Assembly: GCF_023283765.1 (NCBI RefSeq)
Contig: NZ_JAKILG010000006.1
Coordinates: 1 to 64,000 of the forward strand
From: Shewanella profunda
GTDB taxonomy: Bacteria; Pseudomonadota; Gammaproteobacteria; Enterobacterales; Shewanellaceae
Direction: 5' to 3'
DNA: 64,000 nt
Below, in pieces: positions 11,801 through 20,699 of this stretch. Within the stretch, counting starts at the first letter, position 1. Each line of letters opens with the position of its first letter. A program made the position numbers and the translations under genes. Under the pieces are notes generated by a model. That model did not search any database. It was not told the origin of the DNA and was given only the letters and a program-made list of their open reading frames with translations.

Positions 11801-11841
11801 GTGTTGTTCTAAGGTTGAGGTATTTCAACTTAGAACAACAC
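11801..11841 (+). terminator. long hairpin after the YgjV-like gene
   Basis: An inverted repeat, GTGTTGTTCTAAGGTTGA (11801-11818) against its complement at 11825-11841, has 17 pairs with one bulged G. It starts 14 bases after the stop codon. No U-tract follows (CCATCTC), so it may stabilise or process the mRNA end more than terminate. Confidence 0.6.
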
Positions 11842-11927
11842 CATCTCTTAGCTTTACACCCGCTTTTCTGCTGTTTTTATCAACAAATCACTGCAAATCT
11901 TTTATTTCAAAGTCTAAGCCGCAATTC

Positions 11928-11970
11928 TTGTCATAAAACTTTAGGCTAGATGTCACTGAGGCGTCATAGC
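11928..11970 (+). promoter_or_regulatory. candidate PhoB (PHO box) operator array
   Basis: GTCA cores occur at 11930, 11952 and 11963, that is at 22- and 11-base spacing. The first lies in TTGTCATAAAACT, which matches 12 of 13 bases of the E. coli PHO box start (CTGTCATAAAACT). PhoB binds direct repeats with an 11-bp period, so the phasing fits. It is 240 bases before the PAP2 phosphatase start. The rest of the 11842-12204 gap shows only a small palindrome (GCTGGTATGCCAGC) near the start codon. Confidence 0.5.
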
Positions 11971-12204
11971 TATTTTTTAGTCTGGTGTTATCAAACTCGT
12001 GCTTGAGTCGGTGTTATACGAGTATTTAAGCAACATGAGCATTTAAAACCATCAGTCTTCAAAACAAAGAGTCGATCAACGAATTCGATCGTTAGAGTGA
12101 AGGGCATGCACAGATAACCCCCTTTTAACGCTAAAGTTGTCGAGAGAATGCGCAGATTAACATCGCAGTAAAACTCGCTGGTATGCCAGCAAGGAGCCTG
12201 TTTT

Positions 12205-12717
12205 ATGTTGAGTTACATTGCAGACTTAGATAAGCGAATGTTTTGCCATATTGTTGTTTTTACCCAACGCCATGGCCTTTATGTCTATGCCAAGCGAGTA
12301 TCCGCGAGTGGAGATGGGCATTTGTACTTGTATTTGTCAGTGGGGTTGATGTTGACTCATGCCCAAGGACAAGCTTTATTCAATCTTATGTTGGCGAGTT
12401 TTTTGGTTGAGTTACCTTTGTATTTGCTATTAAAAAACAGTATTCGCCGAACTCGTCCATGTCATGCCTTAGTGGGATTTGAAAGTGGCTTTGAGCCATC
12501 TGATCGTTTTAGCCTGCCATCGGGTCATACGGCAGCGGCTTTTATCATGGCAACGAGTGTGGCGCAGATTTATCCCTTTGCCGCTCCTGTTGCGTATTTA
12601 TGGGCGCTAGGTGTCAGTGGTTCACGTGTTGCTTTAGGTGTGCATTACCCCTTAGACATCATTGCGGGAGCCTCATTAGGGACGGGGGCTGTATTGCTAG
12701 TTCATCAACTGATTTAG
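12205..12717 (+). CDS. PAP2-family membrane phosphatase
   Basis: 170 residues. The three acid-phosphatase motifs are complete: KNSIRRTRP (KX6RP, about 76-84), PSGHT (about 105-109) and SRVALGVHYPLD (SRX5HX3D, about 140-151). Four to five hydrophobic segments place the active site at the periplasmic face. Likely substrates are phosphatidic acid, phosphatidylglycerol phosphate or undecaprenyl pyrophosphate; the sequence does not decide. A glycosyltransferase follows 73 bases downstream, and a PhoB-like operator lies upstream. Confidence 0.9.
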   Translation: MLSYIADLDKRMFCHIVVFTQRHGLYVYAKRVSASGDGHLYLYLSVGLMLTHAQGQALFNLMLASFLVELPLYLLLKNSIRRTRPCHALVGFESGFEPSDRFSLPSGHTAAAFIMATSVAQIYPFAAPVAYLWALGVSGSRVALGVHYPLDIIAGASLGTGAVLLVHQLI

Positions 12718-12790
12718 CTTAAATCCTCTCAAATGATTCACTTCATTTTATTACCGACATTTTTCTTATTCATTGGTTAAAGGATATCTA

Positions 12791-13831
12791 ATGCGAATAC
12801 TCTACGGAGTTCAAGGCACAGGGAATGGCCATTTAAGTCGTGCTCGAGTGATGGCTAAAGCGCTGATGGAGCAAGATATCAAAGTGGATTTTTTATTTTC
12901 AGGGCGTAAGCCAGAACAGTTCTTTGATATGGAGTGTTTTGGCAATTATCGAGTACAGGCCGGAATGACCTTTGCGACGCATTCTGGGCGACTTAATTTG
13001 CCGCAAACGGTGCGACAGAACTTATCTCTATCCTTATTTAAGGATATTCAAGCCTTAGATTTAAGTTGTTACGATTTAGTGCTCAATGACTTTGAGCCTG
13101 TCTCTGCTTGGGCTGCGCGGCGTCAGAGGGTGCCATCCATTGGCATTAGCCATCAGGCTGCCCTGATGCATCCTGTGCCTAAACTCGGCAACACTTGGTT
13201 TAATGAGCTACTGCTTATGTACTTTGCACCTGTGGATGTTGCACTTGGTTGTCATTGGCATCACTTTGGTTTTCCGATCCTACCGCCCTTTGTTGAGGTT
13301 GATCCCTGCTCCTCTGAGCATACACACCAGATCCTCGTTTACTTACCCTTTGAAGATGCGGATGTGATTGCCAGTTTTCTATCCCCTTTTTCTGACTATC
13401 AGTTCTTGGTGTATCACAGCCAGCAACCTAAGGTGCAAACTGCCGAACATATTCAATGGTATGGTTTTAACCGTGATGGTTTTAAGCAGCATCTGGCAAG
13501 TTGCGGTGGCGTGATAGGGAATGCAGGGTTTGAGCTCGCAAGCGAGGCATTAACCCTAGGTAAAAAACTGTTGGTAAAACCATTGATTGGGCAGTTTGAG
13601 CAGTTATCAAATGTGGCTGCATTACAATTACTCGCAGCGGCTGATAGCATGATGACCCTAGATATCAATGTGTTAAAGCGTTGGCTTAAGGCTGCATCAC
13701 CTAACCCCATTGCTTATCCTCAAGTGGGGGATGCGCTAGTTAGATGGCTCCGAGGTGGCGACTGGCACCATAGTCAACCACTGTGTAAAGAGTTGTGGAG
13801 CCAAGTTACGCTTCCCGATACTTGGCGTTAA
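12791..13831 (+). CDS. glycosyltransferase-like protein, MJ1255/VC2487 family
   Basis: 346 residues from ATG 12791 (MRILYGVQGTGNGHLSRARV), which follows AAAGGA by 7 bases; the GTG-type extension upstream adds six residues of no family character. The N-terminal GTGNGHLSRA loop and the C-terminal GNAGFELASEALTLGKKLL segment are the donor-sugar signatures of GT-B enzymes such as UDP-glycosyltransferases. The acceptor is unknown. Pairing with a PAP2 phosphatase suggests lipid-linked or membrane-lipid glycosylation. Confidence 0.8.
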   Translation: MRILYGVQGTGNGHLSRARVMAKALMEQDIKVDFLFSGRKPEQFFDMECFGNYRVQAGMTFATHSGRLNLPQTVRQNLSLSLFKDIQALDLSCYDLVLNDFEPVSAWAARRQRVPSIGISHQAALMHPVPKLGNTWFNELLLMYFAPVDVALGCHWHHFGFPILPPFVEVDPCSSEHTHQILVYLPFEDADVIASFLSPFSDYQFLVYHSQQPKVQTAEHIQWYGFNRDGFKQHLASCGGVIGNAGFELASEALTLGKKLLVKPLIGQFEQLSNVAALQLLAAADSMMTLDINVLKRWLKAASPNPIAYPQVGDALVRWLRGGDWHHSQPLCKELWSQVTLPDTWR

Positions 13832-13972
13832 TCAAATGTTCAGTTGATATGAAAAGTGAATTAGGCACTAGCTGGGTCAATGGGGTTAGCGTATAATTTC
13901 GGCAATTTTGCTGTTAGCCCCTTTCAGCACGTCTATATTGGCCTAGTCTGGCCGTTAATTATGTTGTTATAA

Positions 13973-15385
13973 ATGAGCCTCAAGAAGTTTACTCAGTACA
14001 AGTTACTGCTTTTAATGCTGTTATCTCTTTGTGTTTTACTTCCTTTTATTCCCGATCAGGCTTATCACATCCCCGGTCCCGATATTGCCAAGCAAAATTT
14101 TCATGTCATTGAATTTAATGATCAAGGTCAACCACATGATGATAAACAGTGGCAAGGTTTGCGGGATCGTATCTTACAGCCCCATAATGACATCGCCCCC
14201 GAGTTGCTGATTTTTGTTCATGGCTGGCACCATAGTGCTAATCCAGAGGATGAAAACTTTGTTGCGTTCGAACAATTTTATCGGCAAATGGCAACATCAG
14301 ATAAACAGCGCAACTTATTAGGCCTTTATATCGGCTGGCGTGGCGATAAGTACGATCCTTTTTGGCTCGATGGCTCGGACGATGCAACAAGCCAAATTGA
14401 GCCCATAGATTTCCCCACTATTTTGCAACGTAAACGAGTCGCTAAACGCATTGGTCAGCAGGGATTGTCGCAGTTATTTGATAAGCTCGATGGCTTAGTC
14501 TCTGGGCATCAATTACTGCGTTACACCGTTATTGGTCATAGCTTAGGTGGTTCAGTGGTTTTACATGCCAGTAAAGATCGTATTCAAGCGGCTATTGATA
14601 ATGGGCAGGATAATCCGAATTTATTTTTATTGTTAAACCCTGCAGTGCCAGCGAAGGACTACCGACCTTTAGATCGACTAGTGAGTTTAGATAGGCAAAA
14701 ACCCAGCATGGTTGTGCTGCAATCTAAGGGCGATTTTGCGGTAAAAGAGGCCTTTAATTACATCAAAGAGGGGGAGCGCGCCGTGGGCAACTCTTGGGCA
14801 ATTACCCACGATATCGACAAATGCTCCGGTGGTAACTGCAACACGCCAATGAAAATGCCTTCGGCACTGATGGCTCACGATCAAATTCCCGGCTGTATGA
14901 TGACACTGCCCCATTCGGGCTGGAAAGTTCGTGCGCGTCTGCAGGCTCGTCGCACGGTACAAACTTGCCCCGATGCCAATATGCAAGCCGTATGGGTGCT
15001 CGCCGTATCGGACGAGATTGTCTCAGGGCATAATGGCATTCTCACATCAGCTCATGCTAAAGCGTTATCTGAGGTGATGAACATGATTGATTTGTATCGA
15101 AATCAATTACCTAAACATGCAGTCGAAAGTCCTGCTAACCAAGATCTTGGCACATTAACTCCTGCATCTGAGCCGCCCTCATCGGGTGAAACTGATGTGT
15201 CAGTCCCAGAGGAGCCTGTCGTTATCGTTGAACCTTTACCTAAGCAGCAAAGTTCACTGACGGAGGTGCAAGAGTCTCCTGAAGCCGAAGAGTCGCCGCC
15301 ACCAATCATCGACCCTGAACTTGAGCCAAAGTCTGAGATTAAGCCCAAGGAAGATGTTGAACCTCAACCTGAGAACATTAAGTAA
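13973..15385 (+). CDS. membrane-anchored alpha/beta hydrolase (lipase-like) with Pro/Glu-rich tail
   Basis: 470 residues: N-terminal hydrophobic anchor or signal (about 8-26), an alpha/beta-hydrolase domain with the oxyanion segment LLIFVHGWHHSANPEDEN (about 78-95) and nucleophile elbow VIGHSLGGSVVLHAS (about 186-200), then from about residue 385 a low-complexity tail rich in Pro, Glu and Ser. The GHSLGG serine is the predicted nucleophile of a lipase/esterase. Several cysteines (about 285-335) suggest disulfides and a periplasmic location. There is no good ribosome site before ATG 13973. The tail may attach to the cell wall or span the periplasm. Confidence 0.82.
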   Translation: MSLKKFTQYKLLLLMLLSLCVLLPFIPDQAYHIPGPDIAKQNFHVIEFNDQGQPHDDKQWQGLRDRILQPHNDIAPELLIFVHGWHHSANPEDENFVAFEQFYRQMATSDKQRNLLGLYIGWRGDKYDPFWLDGSDDATSQIEPIDFPTILQRKRVAKRIGQQGLSQLFDKLDGLVSGHQLLRYTVIGHSLGGSVVLHASKDRIQAAIDNGQDNPNLFLLLNPAVPAKDYRPLDRLVSLDRQKPSMVVLQSKGDFAVKEAFNYIKEGERAVGNSWAITHDIDKCSGGNCNTPMKMPSALMAHDQIPGCMMTLPHSGWKVRARLQARRTVQTCPDANMQAVWVLAVSDEIVSGHNGILTSAHAKALSEVMNMIDLYRNQLPKHAVESPANQDLGTLTPASEPPSSGETDVSVPEEPVVIVEPLPKQQSSLTEVQESPEAEESPPPIIDPELEPKSEIKPKEDVEPQPENIK

Positions 15386-15460
15386 ATTACGGAGTTTGCG
15401 ACTCAAGAACTTAACCTTACTTGGTTAGTGTTCCTATGTTAGGGCGTTAAGTATTAAACA

Positions 15461-15507
15461 ATAACCACCAGATTGCGCTTGACGTTATCTGCAAGTCTGG
15501 TGGTTAT
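15461..15507 (-). terminator. hairpin between the lipase-like gene and the chemoreceptor
   Basis: A 12-bp perfect inverted repeat, ATAACCACCAGA with its complement, has a 23-base loop and lies between convergent genes. On the minus strand TTATTGTTT follows. It may end both transcripts, though the long loop is not ideal. Confidence 0.6.
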
Positions 15508-15520
15508 TTGATGAAGACGA

Positions 15521-17149
15521 TTACGCGGTTTTGAACTGCTTAACATTCTGTTCTAAGGTTATTGCTAGTTCTTCAAGTTGCTGACTTGCAATGGTTATTT
15601 TACTTGCTTGTTCCTCTGCGAGTGATGCTGAATGAGTGATTTGGCTAAAATTGCGATTGATTTCTGAGGCGACGACTGATTGTTCTTCAGCTGCGGTTGC
15701 TATCTGAGTATTCATATCGCTTATTTTTGTAACCGATAGGTTTATTGCATTCAGCGAATCACCTGCACATTTTGCTTGCTCTACACTGATTTCAGCCTGA
15801 GCTTTACCTTCATTCATCACGGCTACAGCGTTCATTGAGCTGCTTTGCATCTTCTCAATGACGGTTTGAATTTGCCCAGTAGATTCTTGAGTGCGGCGTG
15901 CCAGATTGCGAACTTCATCAGCAACCACTGCAAAGCCACGACCTTGTTCACCCGCTCTTGCGGCCTCTATAGCGGCATTTAGTGCGAGTAAATTGGTTTG
16001 CTCTGCAATACTTTGAATGACTTCCAATACCGTACCTATCTGACGGCTATCTTCCGACAAATTATTGATAACGTCAGCGGCTTCGCTGACTTTGTCGGCA
16101 AGCTTATTAATACTTGACTGAGTTTTGCTGACTTCGTTTTGCCCTGCATTGAATTCATTCATTGCAGTTTGTGCTAAGACGGCGGCGTCGTTGGTATGGT
16201 TTGCAACTTCAGCAACCGTCGACGACATCTGGTTTATTGCCGTTGCACCTTGTTCCGTGGCCGCTTTTTGATTGCCGAGCAAATCTTCGTTGTACTTTGC
16301 CGTCAGCAATAATTCGTTTGATGCCGAAAGTAACTCGTTTGCAGCCTTTATCGAATTTTTAGTGATCCCCGATATATGGTCTGTTAAATCTTTGAGAGCA
16401 CTTAAAATGCTTTCGGAAGTATGGAATTTAACTTGTGTCGTTAAATCTCCAGATGCGATTTCTTTTATGACGAAGGCGGCATATTCAGGTTCGCCCCCGA
16501 CGAGTTTCTTTAATCTATTAACGGTACTAATCGCCACCAGAGAGCCGATAATAATCGCAATAGTAGTAACAACCAGCATGATCCACTGGAAACTATTTGT
16601 TTGCTCACGTGCAGAGGCAACCTGATGTTGGATTGCGTCTTCTTGATAGTCGATTAACTTATTAATTCGTTTAAGCCATTCACTGTATGCAGGTGAAACT
16701 GTGGTAATCAAATAATCGGTTGCTTCAGCTTGACGGCCATTGTTGATCATACCGAGCAAGTTTTCGGTTAAGGATAAGGTTGAGGTCTCTATTTCTTTTA
16801 TCAATCGCAACAGGTTTTGTTCTTCTGGATTGTGCTTAACCTTTGCATACATACCATCTAATGTTACAGCTGCTTTCTGGTAAAACTCCTTCAAGCGGAT
16901 AATGTCATCTTGGTGTAATTTTGACTTGGCGTTATCTTTAGCTAGAACCACATCTCTAATCGAAATAGCTCTGTCATGAACGCTACCACGGAAGTTTATG
17001 GCTTGACGTTGTTCAACTGCAGTTTGCTCGGAAAGCTCCGTCAAATTTTGATCTGCTATGCTGATTTTGAACAGACCAAAGAGCGTGATACCAAGCATGA
17101 TCAACAACAGCACAGCGAAGCCTGAATACAAACGTTTTATTACATTCAT
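15521..17149 (-). CDS. methyl-accepting chemotaxis protein
   Basis: 542 residues from ATG 17149 ([10 protein letters not shown]), 8 bases after AAGG; a GTG three codons earlier sits on that ribosome site. Layout: membrane helix (about 7-29), periplasmic four-helix-bundle sensor (about 30-185), second helix (about 190-212), a HAMP-like linker with [19 protein letters not shown] typical of Shewanella receptors, then the signalling hairpin with the highly conserved tip [20 protein letters not shown]. It signals through CheA and CheW. The ligand is unknown. Monocistronic. Confidence 0.95.
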   Translation of the reverse strand: MNVIKRLYSGFAVLLLIMLGITLFGLFKISIADQNLTELSEQTAVEQRQAINFRGSVHDRAISIRDVVLAKDNAKSKLHQDDIIRLKEFYQKAAVTLDGMYAKVKHNPEEQNLLRLIKEIETSTLSLTENLLGMINNGRQAEATDYLITTVSPAYSEWLKRINKLIDYQEDAIQHQVASAREQTNSFQWIMLVVTTIAIIIGSLVAISTVNRLKKLVGGEPEYAAFVIKEIASGDLTTQVKFHTSESILSALKDLTDHISGITKNSIKAANELLSASNELLLTAKYNEDLLGNQKAATEQGATAINQMSSTVAEVANHTNDAAVLAQTAMNEFNAGQNEVSKTQSSINKLADKVSEAADVINNLSEDSRQIGTVLEVIQSIAEQTNLLALNAAIEAARAGEQGRGFAVVADEVRNLARRTQESTGQIQTVIEKMQSSSMNAVAVMNEGKAQAEISVEQAKCAGDSLNAINLSVTKISDMNTQIATAAEEQSVVASEINRNFSQITHSASLAEEQASKITIASQQLEELAITLEQNVKQFKTA

Positions 17150-17356
17150 TAATAACACCTTATTTTGATATTAGGTTTCTTGCTTTATATCTGATGTTTA
17201 GTATACGCAAAAGTGACTACTTTAGTTCACTAAAAGACTAAATTAACTAATTGATTTAAATTAATTTCCTGTGTGGTCCTATCTAACCTCTAAATGAACT
17301 GTCCGTTATAATGCCAGTTTATTCTGGTGTTAAGGTAAAAGTTTATAATAAACAGT

Positions 17357-17971
17357 TTACTGTGGGTTTTTCGTCTGCCATTTGCGCCAAGTTAACATCA
17401 GTAGTGCGGCGAGTATCAAGCTGACAATGACCCATGTTGGATATTTATGCTGGTGGTAAAATGCCAATATTGGGGTTATCTCATCACGGATAAGCGCAGG
17501 GCCGAGACCAAATATAGCCACCCAAATGCTGGTGGCAAGACAGTTGCCAATCACAAACGGTTTAAGTGGCATTTTCGCCAGCCCGCAGCCGATAAACATA
17601 AATTGTTTTAAGCCTTCGACAAAGCGACTCAGGATTAATGCGGCTATACCATATTGACCGATAACGCTGTGGATCTTGTCTCCCAATTGCGGTTTTATCC
17701 AACCCTTTTTGAGTAACACATCTCCGAAGCGCCAGCCGATAAAATATCCCAGACTATTACCGCAAAGTGCCCCACAAGCCGCAACGAGCAGAACAGCTGA
17801 TAATGACATTTGTCCTGTAGCCGCTAATAAACTGGCCACAATTAATAACGATTGCCCTGGAGCTGGGATGCCAAACCCTTCGACCGCAATGGCGATAAAC
17901 AGTAAAAAATAGCCATACTCTTGTAGCCATGGCGTGAGTTCACTCATGATATGTTGTAGTGCTTCAGGCAT
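17357..17971 (-). CDS. DedA/SNARE-associated family membrane protein
   Basis: 204 residues with five to six hydrophobic segments. The family signatures are present: EGFGIPAPGQSLLIVASLLAATG (shown here as the start of the membrane-embedded loop) and the second-half motif LSRFVEGLKQFMFIGCGLAKMP. DedA proteins flip phospholipids or undecaprenyl phosphate and support membrane potential and drug tolerance. No operon partner: the neighbours are separated by 150 bases or more. Confidence 0.9.
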   Translation of the reverse strand: MPEALQHIMSELTPWLQEYGYFLLFIAIAVEGFGIPAPGQSLLIVASLLAATGQMSLSAVLLVAACGALCGNSLGYFIGWRFGDVLLKKGWIKPQLGDKIHSVIGQYGIAALILSRFVEGLKQFMFIGCGLAKMPLKPFVIGNCLATSIWVAIFGLGPALIRDEITPILAFYHQHKYPTWVIVSLILAALLMLTWRKWQTKNPQ

Positions 17972-18121
17972 CGGATAAAGGTATAAAATTAGCTTGGAAT
18001 GAGTGACATCATACTCGCGAAGTTCTAAGGCTGAATAGATTTATTAGCAAAGTTTCATGCTTGCATTAGCTTATTGGTATAAAGCCAAAACTGTTGGCTT
18101 AGCCACTGATTTTACAATAAT

Positions 18122-18147
18122 AAAAAAGGCCGAACTTGGTTCGGCCA
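18122..18147 (-). terminator. ppaC terminator
   Basis: The perfect stem GGCCGAAC/GTTCGGCC (18128-18146) with a 3-base loop is followed on the minus strand by TTTTTTATT, 20 bases after the ppaC stop. Confidence 0.92.
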
Positions 18148-18166
18148 TTTGCATCTCTCATCACAA

Positions 18167-19087
18167 TTAAGCGAATGCGGCTTGCAGTTGTGGTACCACT
18201 TGTTTTTTACGGCTTAATACGCCGTCTAACCACACTTTGCCATCGATGGTATCTTTGCCATAGGCGCGTTGGGTCAGGTCCGCATCGTCAGACACGATTA
18301 ATAGCTCAGAGCCTTCTTTCATGATGTCAGTCAGCAGTAGCAATACGCTGTGGCGATTACCTTCAATTTTCAGTGCTTTGATATCGGCTTCTAACTCGGC
18401 TTTGATACCATCAAATACTGACAGATCAATAACTTCTAGCTGACCGATGCCAACTAAGTGACCGTTCATATTGAAGTCTTTAAAGTCGCGCATGACAAGA
18501 TCGCGCGCTGGTGTGCCTTCAACTGCGGATTTCACTTTGAACATTTCCATGCCCAGTGCTTTAAAATCTTCAATGCCAGCGATTTCAGCTAAGGCTTCAA
18601 CGCAACGAATATCAGCAGTGGTACAGGTTGGTGATTTGAAAATCACAGTATCGCTGAGGATCGCGCACATCATAATGCCGGCGATATTTTTAGGGATCGC
18701 CACTTGGTAGAAGTCGTACATCATCTTGATCACTGTGTTACTGCAACCGACTGGGCGGATCCAGCATTCTAGCGGTGTATCTGTGGTTAGATCGCCTAGC
18801 TTGTGGTGATCGACGATACCGACGATAGTCGCCTTAGCGATATCATCCGGTGCTTGAGTCAGCTCTGAGTGGTCAACGATATAGACTTGTTCGCCAGCGT
18901 AGCTGGTTTTGTATTCCGGTGCTTCAAGGCCGAAACGTTCCAGAATAAACGCAGTTTCGGGCGATAATTCACCTAAACGTGCGGCAATGGCTTCTTCACC
19001 GATTTGGTTTTTTAAATAAGCTAAGGCGATAGCACCGCAGATTGAATCAGAATCGGGGATCTTGTGACCGACAACGTAAATGGGCAT
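18167..19087 (-). CDS. ppaC: manganese-dependent inorganic pyrophosphatase (family II)
   Basis: 306 residues from ATG 19087 (MPIYVVGHKIPDSDSICGAI); the frame extends 13 codons further but the family begins exactly here. It hydrolyses pyrophosphate to phosphate in the cytosol. DHH-superfamily motifs: GHKIPDSDS (metal site, residues 7-15), VDHSE, GIVDHHKLGD with the DHH triad, and in the C-terminal DHHA2 domain the basic SRKKQVVP substrate-binding segment (about 294-301). Usually carried beside or instead of the family I enzyme. Confidence 0.95.
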   Translation of the reverse strand: MPIYVVGHKIPDSDSICGAIALAYLKNQIGEEAIAARLGELSPETAFILERFGLEAPEYKTSYAGEQVYIVDHSELTQAPDDIAKATIVGIVDHHKLGDLTTDTPLECWIRPVGCSNTVIKMMYDFYQVAIPKNIAGIMMCAILSDTVIFKSPTCTTADIRCVEALAEIAGIEDFKALGMEMFKVKSAVEGTPARDLVMRDFKDFNMNGHLVGIGQLEVIDLSVFDGIKAELEADIKALKIEGNRHSVLLLLTDIMKEGSELLIVSDDADLTQRAYGKDTIDGKVWLDGVLSRKKQVVPQLQAAFA

Positions 19088-19230
19088 TTCAGGGACTCTC
19101 CTATAAATTTGTGGCAATTTTAACAATATTTAGCCCGATTCGGAAATAGCCAAAGCGCATATCACTACGGCTTTAAGTCGCTATTGAGCTAAAAGATACC
19201 GAACTTGAATTTGGCAAATATAGTTAAGGC

Positions 19231-19692
19231 TTAAACTTTTACTTTTATCACTACCTTGCGTACTGCGGTGGCAGGATCCCCTGTGCCGGGCATATGTATG
19301 TCGCCTGGGAAAAATAACGCAAACATTCCCGCTTTGAGTTTGATATAAGAGGCATTAGCTTTATTTGACTCGTAGTCAAACCCTGCGTAGTCATGTTTTT
19401 CAAAATAGGGTTTTGAGGGTGTTTGATCTGCTAAGGGTAAGTAACCAAACTCTTCTTCTCCGCTGAAAACATACTGCACATCGATGTATTTTTGATGCAC
19501 TTCAAAGGATTCAGTCGATTGATGTTTTGTATGGTAGTCGTTGACTATCACAAAAATATCCTCGCCATCGAGGGGATAATTGCCCACGGGTAGCAGACTA
19601 AAGTCAGTAGTCGCTAAATGCTCTAACGCACTCGCAATACGGGGATTTAGGGTTTGATAAATATGGCGGTTAGCTAAGGTATCAACGATCAT
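19231..19692 (-). CDS. YhcH/YjgK/YiaL family protein (DUF386)
   Basis: 153 residues, the family length. The cupin-like fold is marked by FEVHQKYIDVQYVFSGEE (about 62-79) and the metal-site segment ALFFPGDIHMPG (about 127-138). Relatives include EbgC and the sialic-acid operon protein YhcH, thought to act on sugar anomers or sugar acids; the substrate here is unknown. Upstream on the same strand lies only the stump of an outer-membrane gene, so this may be the survivor of a former sugar-uptake operon. Confidence 0.88.
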   Translation of the reverse strand: MIVDTLANRHIYQTLNPRIASALEHLATTDFSLLPVGNYPLDGEDIFVIVNDYHTKHQSTESFEVHQKYIDVQYVFSGEEEFGYLPLADQTPSKPYFEKHDYAGFDYESNKANASYIKLKAGMFALFFPGDIHMPGTGDPATAVRKVVIKVKV

Positions 19693-19776
19693 CTGTTACT
19701 CGATAGACTGAAGTGAAATGGATGAATTGTGACAGATTATAATCAGATCCCCTTGGTTTAGACATCAAGTTTAAAT

Positions 19777-19811
19777 ATAAAAAAATAGACCATTGAATGG
19801 TCTGTTTTTTT
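19777..19811 (-). terminator. terminator of the lost outer-membrane gene (bidirectional)
   Basis: Stem AGACCAT/ATGGTCT (19787-19803) with a 3-base loop has T tracts on both strands. On the minus strand it follows the barrel-gene remnant by 18 bases. It has no intact gene to serve today and separates that remnant from yhcH. Confidence 0.8.
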
Positions 19812-19828
19812 ATCAAAGGATAAGAACA

Positions 19829-19894
19829 CTAGTAAGTGTATTTGGCTTCTAAGAAGTAGAAGCCGCCACTAAAACCAAAGGGGTGTTGCTTAAC
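19829..19894 (-). pseudogene. C-terminal stump of an outer-membrane beta-barrel gene
   Basis: Read leftward, 21 codons end HPFGFSGGFYFLEAKYTY and a TAG stop. The alternation of aromatic and polar residues and the final aromatic residue are the signature of a last beta strand recognised by the BAM machinery, as in porins and TonB-dependent receptors. A stop lies just upstream in frame, so the rest has been deleted. A good terminator follows. Receptor versus porin cannot be decided from so little. Confidence 0.6.
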
Positions 19895-20071
19895 TTAGGA
19901 AAGTTTAATCGAGTGTGGAGAGCATTTTTGATGACACAAATCCCATGCATGTCGTTTTTTTGCGCTTAGCAGCTTTAGGAAGGAAATTATTTCTGCTGCT
20001 ACACTCTAAGTTAATAGGGAATGCTAAACAGTTACTGGCCGTTTCCTTTTATTTGAGGGCGGGAGGTTGCT

Positions 20072-20647
20072 ATGCAAACACGAGAAATGGCGTTAATTAT
20101 GCGCGATGCCTTGTTACTGCCACAGGGGAGGATTGAAGTCCGAGTGGTAGAGCCCGGTTATCTACGAATGGTCGCAGATGTGCTAAAGGGGAAATACCAT
20201 TTAGCCTTTGCTGCGGCAAATCCACGCGGAAATCCGCCCTGTTATCCCACGGCAACCCAGTGCAATATTATTGATTTTAATCAGTTAGAGGATGACTCTC
20301 TTAGCATTGTGCTTGAGGGGCGACAACGGGTGAGTATACTCTCGGCGGCGCAGGCTAAAGATAAGCTTTGGATGTCGCGTACCTTGCCTTGCCGTAATTG
20401 GCGGCAAGAGCCAATCAAAGGCGAGTTTGAATTAATCAGCGCAGCCCTAGAGCAATTCTACGAGGTTAACCCCGATCTTTTGGAGCTTTATTCCCAAGTA
20501 CATCTAGAGGATGCGGCTTGGGTTAGCCAGCGCTGGCTTGAGGTTCTGCCCATGTATAACAAAGATAAATTGATGTTAGTCAATCAACCTGACTGCCATA
20601 AGACGCTGGATTTTGTGTTGCAACTGATCAAGTCCCATGTAGACTGA
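20072..20647 (+). CDS. LON peptidase substrate-binding (N-terminal) domain protein
   Basis: 191 residues with no ATPase or protease part. The Lon N-terminal fold is seen in MALIMRDALLLPQGRIEVRV-type start (first 20 residues shown), then PGYLRMVADVLKG, FGI-like replaced by LAFAAANPRG, and DDSLSIVLEGRQRVSI. Such stand-alone proteins are common in proteobacteria and of unknown function, perhaps substrate adaptors or small-molecule binders. GGGAGG lies 6 bases before ATG 20072. The 19895-20071 stretch before it shows no further gene. Confidence 0.88.
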   Translation: MQTREMALIMRDALLLPQGRIEVRVVEPGYLRMVADVLKGKYHLAFAAANPRGNPPCYPTATQCNIIDFNQLEDDSLSIVLEGRQRVSILSAAQAKDKLWMSRTLPCRNWRQEPIKGEFELISAALEQFYEVNPDLLELYSQVHLEDAAWVSQRWLEVLPMYNKDKLMLVNQPDCHKTLDFVLQLIKSHVD

Positions 20648-20669
20648 AAAAGCCTATAAACGCTAGAAT

Positions 20670-20695
20670 AGCGGCTCCTAATAGCCGCTTTTTTT
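20670..20695 (+). terminator. terminator after the Lon-N-domain gene
   Basis: Stem AGCGGCT/AGCCGCT (20670-20689) with a 6-base loop is followed by TTTTTTT. It ends only five bases before the next start codon. Confidence 0.9.
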
Positions 20696-20699
20696 CCAT

